Shown here: piece after piece, positions 1-4,984 of the stretch
Numbering within the stretch: position 1 is the first letter of the stretch
Layout of the letters: each line of letters starts with the position of its first letter
DNA from: Pseudomonadota bacterium
Lineage (GTDB): Bacteria > Desulfobacterota > Desulfobulbia > Desulfobulbales > SURF-16
NCBI GenBank assembly: GCA_030597865.1
Contig: JAUVQZ010000201.1
Coordinates: forward strand, 1-5,355
Direction: 5' to 3'
DNA: 5,355 bases
Notes under the pieces: generated by a model
Told to the model about the DNA's origin: nothing
Seen by the model: only the letters and a program-made list of their open reading frames with translations
Database searches by the model: none
Program-made: the position numbers and the translations under genes

Positions 1-948
1 CCCCAAAAACATGCCGATGTTGCCAGAGTGTTGCGGCGCCAAGGCATCTGCTGGCTGGGGAGATATAATATAGCCCTGGGTACTCTTGCGTCCCATGGCC
101 TGATCGAGAAGCTTCTCCGCCTCGGGCAAAACCTTGTCAAAATCAGCCAGATTATCAAGGGCCAGGCGATAGGCCCGCACCACATGGGCCACATAATTAC
201 GGCTCCGCATCCGCCCCTCGATCTTTAAAGAACGCACACCGGCCTGGGCGAGATCCGGCAGCGAGCCCATACCGGAGAGATCATTCATGGAAAAATTATA
301 GCCCGCCTCGATTTTACCCTTGGGCCCGGCCATGGTGTAGCGCCGCCGGCAGGGCTGAACACAACGGCCCCGCAGACTACTCTTCCCCCCCAGATAGCTG
401 GAAAAGAGGCAGAGGCCAGAATAGGCGAAACAGAGGGCGCCATGGACAAAGACCTCGATATCCACGCCCTGCTGGCAGGCGAGATCGATTTCAGCAAGGG
501 TCAATTCCCGGGACAACACCACTCGGCTGAAACCCATGGCGCCAAAATGCTTGACCGCCATGCTGTTATGGGCGGCCATCAGGGTGGAGGCATGTAATTC
601 CAGGTCGGGGAAATGGTTACGGGCCAGGTGATAGAGGCCCAGGTCCTGGATAATGAGGGCGTCCGGCTGCACCTCCTGGCACATGGCAAGGAGATCGCAG
701 GCTGCCCCGAGCTCCTCCTCCTTCACAAGGCTGTTGGCGGCAAGATAGACCTTGACCCCACGCCCATGGCCAAAGTCGATCATGGCGGCTATCTCAGCCA
801 CCGTGAAATGGCGGGCCAGATTACGGGCATTAAAGGCCGGAGCGCCGATATAGATGGCGTCAGCACCCTCAGCCACCGCAGCCTCAAAGGCATCAATGGA
901 ACCGGCCGGGGCCAGCAGTTCTGGTTTTTGCATTGTCGATAAGGCCAT
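1..948 (-). CDS. Peptidase U32 family protein (RlhA/TrhP/UbiU-like), 3' end cut by window
   Basis: The first 316 codons are open and run off the left edge. The protein begins MALSTMQKPELLAPAGS, the usual start of U32 proteins. The family signature lies at residues 165-184 (E-x-F-x-H-G-A-L-C, then G-L-C-x-x-S-S). Four cysteines at 173, 180, 196 and 200 fit the iron-sulfur ligands known in this family. SLKIEGRMRS (about 226-235) is another family hallmark. The ATG at 948 has CAGGG about 5 nt upstream, and a second in-frame ATG at 933 is less likely. Characterised members hydroxylate 23S rRNA (RlhA), tRNA U34 (TrhP) or ubiquinone precursors (UbiU/UbiV), usually with prephenate or another oxygen-independent donor; some others are called collagenase-like proteases. 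A nucleic-acid or cofactor hydroxylase is more likely than a protease, but the substrate cannot be told from this part. The cut falls where the C-terminal beta-barrel of longer members would begin (NIGMFLG). Family certain, subfamily uncertain. Confidence 0.93.
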   Translation of the reverse strand, partial: MALSTMQKPELLAPAGSIDAFEAAVAEGADAIYIGAPAFNARNLARHFTVAEIAAMIDFGHGRGVKVYLAANSLVKEEELGAACDLLAMCQEVQPDALIIQDLGLYHLARNHFPDLELHASTLMAAHNSMAVKHFGAMGFSRVVLSRELTLAEIDLACQQGVDIEVFVHGALCFAYSGLCLFSSYLGGKSSLRGRCVQPCRRRYTMAGPKGKIEAGYNFSMNDLSGMGSLPDLAQAGVRSLKIEGRMRSRNYVAHVVRAYRLALDNLADFDKVLPEAEKLLDQAMGRKSTQGYIISPQPADALAPQHSGNIGMFLG

Positions 949-988
949 AACAACCCTGAATAGTTAAAAAATTGATAGTAAATTACAA

Positions 989-1028
989 AGCGCGCCAGAA
1001 GGCGAAACGGCCTTCCCACTGGCGCGCT
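989..1028 (-). terminator. GC-rich hairpin, candidate rho-independent terminator after the kinase gene
   Basis: On the minus strand AGCGCGCCAG pairs perfectly with CTGGCGCGCT (10 bp, 1019-1028 with 989-998). An inner AAGGC/GCCTT stem (1010-1014 with 999-1003) closes a 6-nt loop, and four unpaired bases separate the two helices on one side. The minus-strand RNA continues UUUGUAAUUUACU, a U-rich but interrupted tract. It lies between the kinase stop and the U32 start, so it could end the nucleotide operon transcript or partly attenuate read-through into the U32 gene. The broken U tract is why confidence is moderate. Confidence 0.5.
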
Positions 1029-1044
1029 CAGGTGCATACTCCAC

Positions 1045-1092
1045 CACCCTTCGACAGGCTCAGGGGCCGGTCCCTGAGCCTGTCGAAGGGTG
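1045..1092. repeat. Perfect 21-bp inverted repeat with 6-nt loop (REP-like palindrome)
   Basis: The arm 1045-1065, containing CCCTTCGACAGGCTCAGGG, is an exact reverse complement of 1072-1092. The loop is GCCGGT. No T tract follows on either strand, so it does not look like an ordinary terminator. As far as I recall, the TTCGACAGGCTCAGG core occurs as a dispersed extragenic palindrome in many bacterial genomes, some with REP-associated tyrosine transposases. No transposase is present here. It sits between the kinase stop codon and the GC-rich hairpin at 989-1028. In RNA it would form a very stable hairpin that could protect the upstream message from 3' exonucleases. Confidence 0.85.
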
Positions 1093-1138
1093 ATTATTTA
1101 TCCGCCGAAGCAATAAAACGAAACGTAGCCTTCCTGGT

Positions 1139-2506
1139 CTACGAATCTCCCTCCTTTTCAGGCAGAGGCAGGCAGAACCAAAAATTATTACCATGGAGAA
1201 CCGGCTCATAGCCCAGCCAGCCGCCATGGATTTCAACAACCTGCTTGATAAAACTAAGACCATGGCCCGTGCCGGCCTGGCCTCCGACATTATTGCCCCG
1301 ATATCCCTCAGCAAAGATACTATCGGCATCCGCCGGCGAGATGTGGGGGCCGGTGGTAAAGACGTTAAACTTGACCCCATCAACACCAGGACCATAACAG
1401 TCTTTGACAAATTCACGGCCATAGGCCAGGGCCTTGCGCTGTTTGCCGCTGCCATCCACCGCCACGGCCTCCGTGTATTTCAGGGCATTTGAAAACAGGT
1501 TGGCATAGACCTGGGCCAGCAGCCCCACATCCACCTGTAGGACAATCTCCTCTGCACGCATGTCTACAGGATGCTCAATCACAACACCCTGACGGTGAAG
1601 GCGGCGCTCGTAATGCTCAAGCTGGGGGGCAATGATCTCATCGCAGACAACACATTTTTTGGTCCGCAACACCAGTTCACCCCTGGTGAAGTGGTCACGG
1701 CGAAAGAGGCTTTCAATAAAGAGGGTGCTGCTCTTGTGATGCTTTTCCATCTCCTGATGATAATCGTCAAGGGATTTATGGAGGGAGGCAACCTTGTCGA
1801 TGATCTTCTGGCACGACTCATTACCGGTCATGCCCATGGCCCCTTTCATGGCCCTAATCTGCTGCTCCAGTTCGCCCATATCTTCAATCTTCTTGCGCAG
1901 CTTATTGAAGAGATGCTTAAAGTACATATTGGGGATAATGACATTATGCTCGATGTCCGTGACCAGACTGTTCACAAAGTCAATATGCTTGATATTTTGG
2001 TGGGCGGCTAGTTTGCCGGTGAGAGAAACCGCGATACGGTTGCTGAATTTTTCCAGAAAAAACTCAACCTGCCTGGAAATTTCTTTGGAGGAAACGACCT
2101 CAAACACCCCGGAACTCTCCTCCTGTATACCGTTGGGGCTGCCAAGAAAGATGGGCAGAAGCAGGGTGTGGTTCTGGCGGGTAACCTGGGAGATTTGCAG
2201 GACAGAGACCGGGGCCGGCTGCGGGCTGATCAGGGGATCCATGTCACTGGCCTGGACGAGCTGCATATTGTCGGCATCACCCTTGAGATAGAGGCGGCAG
2301 ATGACATCCATATACTGGGGAAGGATAAGAACGGCAATGGAGTAGAATTCCACCAGAGAATCAAACTCCTGGACGAGATCAAAGAAGGTCTTGAGGATGT
2401 TGTTCTGGTCGGCGGTAAACTTATATCGTTTATAATCCTGACGCTTGATCTTGATCCGTTGTTGAATCAAATCAAAGTCACCAGTCTTTTTGTCCTGATC
2501 CGCCAT
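1139..2506 (-). CDS. Soluble histidine-kinase-like sensor protein
   Basis: The protein has 455 residues from the chosen start and no convincing membrane span or signal peptide, so it is probably cytoplasmic. Residues about 30-165 may form a GAF-like sensory domain; this is a guess from size and layout. A likely phospho-acceptor is H187 in EHNVIIPN, which keeps the H-x4-P spacing of the H box. A long charged helical stretch (about 194-269) follows. The ATPase domain shows an N box at 334-346 (NLFSNALKYT; N336, N340) and a G2 loop GTGHGL at 412-417. The G1 motif reads TTGPHI (384-389), with Thr where Asp is usual. C285 and C288 form a CxxC. No response regulator is adjacent. The start at 2506 has GGAG 9 nt upstream. 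Upstream in-frame starts (TTG at 2569, GTG at 2551, ATG at 2539) are possible, and with TTG the gap to pyrR would be only 10 nt. The gene ends the purH-purN-pyrR run. Its signal and target are unknown. Confidence 0.85.
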   Translation of the reverse strand: MADQDKKTGDFDLIQQRIKIKRQDYKRYKFTADQNNILKTFFDLVQEFDSLVEFYSIAVLILPQYMDVICRLYLKGDADNMQLVQASDMDPLISPQPAPVSVLQISQVTRQNHTLLLPIFLGSPNGIQEESSGVFEVVSSKEISRQVEFFLEKFSNRIAVSLTGKLAAHQNIKHIDFVNSLVTDIEHNVIIPNMYFKHLFNKLRKKIEDMGELEQQIRAMKGAMGMTGNESCQKIIDKVASLHKSLDDYHQEMEKHHKSSTLFIESLFRRDHFTRGELVLRTKKCVVCDEIIAPQLEHYERRLHRQGVVIEHPVDMRAEEIVLQVDVGLLAQVYANLFSNALKYTEAVAVDGSGKQRKALAYGREFVKDCYGPGVDGVKFNVFTTGPHISPADADSIFAEGYRGNNVGGQAGTGHGLSFIKQVVEIHGGWLGYEPVLHGNNFWFCLPLPEKEGDS

Positions 2507-2579
2507 GGCAATACTCTCCAGGTCAAAATCGCTCTCCATCTGAAAGCGCACTCTGCTCCGCCCCAGCAACCACCCTTTT

Positions 2580-3125
2580 CTAACCGTCCTTACTCTCGAG
2601 AATCACCTCGTCGCATCCCGCCTTTTCCTTTAACAGGACATATACATGTTCGTTGTGACTTTCCAGGACATCCAGACCGGCATAGTTGGCCTGGATGGGC
2701 AGCTCACGACCGCATTTCCTATTAATGAGCACGGCCAGTTGAATGGAACGGGGTCGGCCGAGATCCATAATGGCATCCAGGGCGGCCCGCACCGTCCGTC
2801 CGGAGTAAAGGACATCGTCGATGAGGACAAGGGTCCAGCCCTGGACGGCAAAGGGGATATCCGTTGTTTTGACAATGGGTAGCTGGCTGATCTGGGACCA
2901 GTCGTCACGGTAGAGGGTGATATCGAGATATCCCACCTCAAGCTCGCGCTGCTCCTGGTGGCTGATGATCTGCCTGATACGATCGGCCAGAAAAACCCCG
3001 CCGGTATGGATGCCAACCAGGGCAAGTTTATCCACCCCCCGGTTAGTTTCCATGATCTGCAGGGCCATGCGCTGCAAAGAGCGATCAATGTCCTGGGCGG
3101 TCATGAGGACAGTGCGATTGGTCAT
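2580..3125 (-). CDS. pyrR: PyrR bifunctional pyrimidine regulator / uracil phosphoribosyltransferase
   Basis: The protein has 181 residues, the same length as Bacillus subtilis PyrR, and aligns with it by eye almost end to end. Shared landmarks are LVGIxTxG (36-42), DITLYRDD (68-75), the PRPP-binding loop IDDVLYSGRT (102-111) and GRPxSIQLAVL (123-133). The fold is a type I phosphoribosyltransferase that converts uracil and PRPP to UMP. In Firmicutes it also binds pyr mRNA with UMP and promotes attenuation. The ATG at 3125 is preceded by AAGGAG 8 nt away, and that site lies inside the last codons of purN (AACAAGGAGTAA), which points to translational coupling. No pyr biosynthesis gene is in the window and I see no PyrR-binding anti-antiterminator hairpin. 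Several residues that contact RNA in B. subtilis are changed, so enzyme activity is better supported than RNA regulation. Confidence 0.95.
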   Translation of the reverse strand: MTNRTVLMTAQDIDRSLQRMALQIMETNRGVDKLALVGIHTGGVFLADRIRQIISHQEQRELEVGYLDITLYRDDWSQISQLPIVKTTDIPFAVQGWTLVLIDDVLYSGRTVRAALDAIMDLGRPRSIQLAVLINRKCGRELPIQANYAGLDVLESHNEHVYVLLKEKAGCDEVILESKDG

Positions 3126-3130
3126 CTGGG

Positions 3131-3718
3131 TTACTCCTTGTTCCGGGCGACTCTTCCCCAGAAATAATCAACGCCAAGCTCATGAACCCGATTGATGGCC
3201 TCGGGAAAGACCTCACATTCCTTGGCAAAAACGTTATGGGCGATATCATCCGGACTATCATCATCGCCAACATCGACACATCTCTGGACGATGATCGGCC
3301 CTTCATCATAGACCTCATTGGCAAAATGGGCCGTGCAACCGGTCACCCTGACCCCACGCGCCTTCACGGCCCGGTGGACATGCATACCGTAAAAACCGCT
3401 GCCGCAGAAGGAGGGAATCAGGGCGGGATGGATGTTAATGACATTGCGGACCAGGGAGGGCGGCGGCGTATAGAGCTTGAGGTAGCCGGCCAAAAGCACC
3501 AGTTCAACATTATGGTCCAGAAGGATCTTATTAATGGCCCCATTACCCTGGGCGTGGAAGGCCGGGTAGCCGTAGTCTTTGGCCTTTTTCAGGCCCAGGA
3601 CATCCTTTACATTGGACACCACCACCTCGATTGTGCCCTGCATGGTGCCGGCACCAATGCGCTCATGGAAATTGTCCAGGGTCCGGCCACTGCCGGAAAG
3701 GAGTACCGCCATTTTCAT
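3131..3718 (-). CDS. purN: Phosphoribosylglycinamide formyltransferase (GAR transformylase)
   Basis: PurN transfers the formyl group from 10-formyl-THF to glycinamide ribonucleotide, the third step of purine synthesis, in the cytoplasm. From the ATG at 3718 the protein has 195 residues, close to the usual 190-215. The catalytic set is present: N95 and H97 in NIHPALIP (95-102), H131 in TAHF and D138 in YDEGPII. The phosphate loop reads SGSGRTLDN (8-16) where Escherichia coli has SGNGSNLQ. After HPALIP there is a roughly 5-residue longer loop (CGSGFYG, 105-111), which I recall from many clostridial-type PurN proteins. The start at 3718 has GGGAG 8 nt upstream. A TTG at 3733 is in frame but would nearly abut the purH stop and place that ribosome site inside the coding region. 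Its stop lies 5 nt before pyrR, and it follows purH by 15 nt, so it belongs to the same operon. Confidence 0.94.
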   Translation of the reverse strand: MKMAVLLSGSGRTLDNFHERIGAGTMQGTIEVVVSNVKDVLGLKKAKDYGYPAFHAQGNGAINKILLDHNVELVLLAGYLKLYTPPPSLVRNVINIHPALIPSFCGSGFYGMHVHRAVKARGVRVTGCTAHFANEVYDEGPIIVQRCVDVGDDDSPDDIAHNVFAKECEVFPEAINRVHELGVDYFWGRVARNKE

Positions 3719-3733
3719 CAGGTCATCTCCCAA

Positions 3734-4348
3734 TTAGGCCAGCTCAGGATGGCTGTCAGCGTCAATCGTGTCAAGCCACTTGATAATGGCGGTTTCATAG
3801 GATGAGGTCAGTGCATACACCTTGCGGGCATGTTTAAAACGGGTCTTCAGGGTGGTGTTGCCGGTCGCCTTGATCTCGCTGATCACGGTGGCATAATCGG
3901 CCGGATCAACAATGACCGTCACATCGGCATAATTCTTGGCCGCAGCGCGCAGCATGGTGGGTCCACCAATATCAATATTCTCAATGGCATTGGCCAGGGT
4001 ACAGTTTGGATCCGCCACGGTCTTGCCAAAGGCGTAGAGATTGACGGCAACAATGTCAATGGCCTCCAGGCCATGTTCTTTCATCTGGGCCAGATGATCG
4101 GCATTGCTCTTCTGGGCCAGAATACCGCCATGCACCTTGGGGTGCAGGGTTTTCACCCGGCCGTCAAGCATCTCAGGAAAGCCGGTAAACTCAGAGACAT
4201 CCATGACCTTGATACCCTCATCACGCATCTTCTTAGCGGTTCCGCCGGTGGATAGAATCTCGACACCAAGACCCTCGAGTTCCCGTGCAAAACCTTCGAT
4301 TCCAGACTTGTCGGTAAGGCTAATTATCGCCCTTTCAGCTTTTTTCAT
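3734..4348 (-). CDS. purH: IMP cyclohydrolase, stand-alone N-terminal domain of PurH
   Basis: The protein catalyses the last step of purine synthesis, closing formyl-AICAR (FAICAR) to IMP. It has 204 residues against roughly 510-530 for the usual bifunctional PurH. All cyclohydrolase landmarks are visible: SLTDKSG (10-16), STGGT (33-37), GRVKTLHPKVHGG (63-75), NLYAF (103-107, usually NLYPF) and ENIDIGGPTMLRAAAKN (123-139). Residues proposed as catalytic in human ATIC (K66, Y104, D125, K137) match K66, Y105, D126 and K138. The reading frame ends at the domain boundary, before the transformylase segment that usually starts near RYGENPHQ. Downstream DNA is intact purN with its own ribosome site, so this looks like a genuine single-domain enzyme and not a frameshift. 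I recall similar split forms in Desulfovibrio. The AICAR transformylase must be encoded elsewhere. The ATG at 4348 has AAGGA about 5 nt upstream. It is probably the first gene of the operon. Confidence 0.94.
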   Translation of the reverse strand: MKKAERAIISLTDKSGIEGFARELEGLGVEILSTGGTAKKMRDEGIKVMDVSEFTGFPEMLDGRVKTLHPKVHGGILAQKSNADHLAQMKEHGLEAIDIVAVNLYAFGKTVADPNCTLANAIENIDIGGPTMLRAAAKNYADVTVIVDPADYATVISEIKATGNTTLKTRFKHARKVYALTSSYETAIIKWLDTIDADSHPELA

Positions 4349-4365
4349 TCTCTCTTCCTTTTGTT

Positions 4366-4407
4366 ATTTTATTGCTATTATGACATCAATGCCAAGGCAT
4401 GTTTCAA
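4366..4407 (-). promoter_or_regulatory. Candidate promoter of the purH-purN-pyrR-kinase operon
   Basis: The 87-bp gap upstream of purH is AT-rich near the gene and holds two overlapping sigma70-like pairs on the minus strand. One is TTGAAA (4402-4407) with CATAAT (4377-4382) and a long 19-nt spacer. The other is TTGGCA (4390-4395) with TAAAAT (4366-4371) and an 18-nt spacer, which would leave only about 10 nt of leader. A short palindrome ATGCC-AA-GGCAT (4389-4400) lies between the first pair of boxes and could be an operator. Assigned by eye only. Confidence 0.35.
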
Positions 4408-4408
4408 A

Positions 4409-4430
4409 AAACCGCCAGAAACCCCGCCAG
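4409..4430. repeat. Short imperfect tandem repeat (AAACCGCCAG / AAACCCCGCCAG)
   Basis: Two adjacent copies, 4409-4418 and 4419-4430, differ only by two extra C residues. They lie just after the hslR stop codon. On the minus strand the unit reads CTGGCGG followed by a T run, but the copies are direct and cannot pair with each other. It is probably a small local duplication without a clear function. Confidence 0.5.
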
Positions 4431-4435
4431 GCACC

Positions 4436-4834
4436 TTATTTCCGGATGAACTTCTTAATCAGGCGTCGATCTCTCTTGCCAGGCCGTTTAGGCGGCACCA
4501 TATTAACAGAGACCAGCCGCTCAACCTTTCTCTGCTCCCGGACCTGCTCCCGGGCAACCACACTCTCCTCGATTTCCAGATAGAGGGTCTGGGCCACCTT
4601 GGCCGGACCACGCTTTTCGGCCAGGGCCAAGACGTCCACGATAAATTCGGTATTATTTCTATTAATACGCAGCCGGTCACCCACAACAACCAAACGGGCG
4701 GCCTTGACTCGGGCCTCATTGAGGTGCACCTTGCCGCCACTCACCGCCTTGGAGGCCAAAGAGCGCGTCTTAAAAAACCGGGCAGCCCATAGCCATTTAT
4801 CGATTCTGACCTTATTGTTTTCCTCAGCAACCAT
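4436..4834 (-). CDS. hslR: S4-domain RNA-binding protein, heat-shock protein 15 family
   Basis: The protein has 132 residues, like E. coli Hsp15 (133). Residues 9-70 form the S4 RNA-binding domain, with the hallmark VRIDKWLWAARFFKTRSLA (9-27) and GGKVHLN (33-39). The C-terminal tail is highly basic and ends KRDRRLIKKFIRK. In E. coli, Hsp15 binds free 50S subunits that still carry a nascent peptidyl-tRNA and helps rescue stalled large subunits. The same role is inferred here. The ATG at 4834 gives the family length, with GGGAGG 11 nt upstream; a TTG at 4840 (GGAGG 5 nt upstream) is an alternative. An in-frame ATG at 4876 has no ribosome site and lies inside the likely promoter, so it was rejected. 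The gene diverges from folE2 and is separated from purH by 97 nt, so it may be its own transcription unit. Confidence 0.92.
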   Translation of the reverse strand: MVAEENNKVRIDKWLWAARFFKTRSLASKAVSGGKVHLNEARVKAARLVVVGDRLRINRNNTEFIVDVLALAEKRGPAKVAQTLYLEIEESVVAREQVREQRKVERLVSVNMVPPKRPGKRDRRLIKKFIRK

Positions 4835-4866
4835 CTCCAACCTGTCCTCCCTGAACAAGGGCCTGC

Positions 4867-4894
4867 ATCCTACCATATTTGGCTATCATCTCAA
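4867..4894 (-). promoter_or_regulatory. Candidate sigma70 promoter of hslR
   Basis: On the minus strand TTGAGA (4889-4894, 5 of 6 to TTGACA) is followed after 16 nt by TAGGAT (4867-4872, 4 of 6 to TATAAT). The bases TGG directly before the -10 box form an extended -10. Transcription would start near 4860, about 25 nt before the ATG at 4834. This supports the shorter hslR start. Found by eye, no experimental support. Confidence 0.45.
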
Positions 4895-4906
4895 ACACGC
4901 AAAACT

Positions 4907-4919
4907 GGGGGGTGGGGGG
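4907..4919 (+). other. G-rich tract (six G, T, six G) in the hslR-folE2 divergent region
   Basis: The plus strand has two runs of six G separated by a single T, about 65 nt upstream of folE2; the hslR template side carries the matching C runs. Such a tract could form a two-layer or intermolecular G-quadruplex, or simply be slippage-prone. It lies upstream of the proposed hslR -35 box and within the region where the folE2 promoter must be. No clear folE2 promoter was recognised; a TAAAAT at 4940-4945 lacks a good -35. Confidence 0.4.
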
Positions 4920-4984
4920 AAGCAGGCGAAAGGTGGAAATAAAATATTGGCCATTGTTGGAAAACACGGTAAAGAAGAAGCGCT

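Noticed and set aside
613..942. Open reading frame on the plus strand opposite the U32 gene
   Set aside because: It is antisense to a clear U32 protein with signature motifs, has no family resemblance, and is a shadow of a G+C-rich gene.
1571..2725. Several plus-strand open frames (1571-2011, 1794-2291, 2168-2725) opposite the kinase and pyrR
   Set aside because: The minus-strand frames carry recognisable domains. The plus frames have no motifs or convincing ribosome sites.
3719..3733. TTG start at 3733 for purN, five codons longer
   Set aside because: It starts directly against the purH stop and would place the good GGGAG ribosome site inside the gene. The ATG at 3718 gives the normal PurN N terminus (MKMAVLLSG).
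3719..3760. Frameshifted or degraded AICAR transformylase half of purH
   Set aside because: The sequence after the purH stop is an intact purN with its own start. No transformylase motif appears in any frame.
3182..4255. Plus-strand open frames opposite purN and purH (3182-3805, 3830-4255)
   Set aside because: They are antisense shadows of well-conserved enzymes; their low-complexity G/H/I-rich composition mirrors the opposite strand.
4409..4435. Rho-independent terminator after hslR, suggested by a T run following G-rich sequence
   Set aside because: The G-rich units are direct, not inverted, repeats. No stem of more than about 3 bp precedes the T run.
4835..4876. Longer hslR start at ATG 4876
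   Set aside because: It has no ribosome site, overlaps the likely promoter -10, and its extra 14 residues are not typical of the family.
4881..4984. Zur box or riboswitch upstream of folE2
   Set aside because: No palindromic Zur-like operator and no conserved riboswitch core could be recognised in this short leader.
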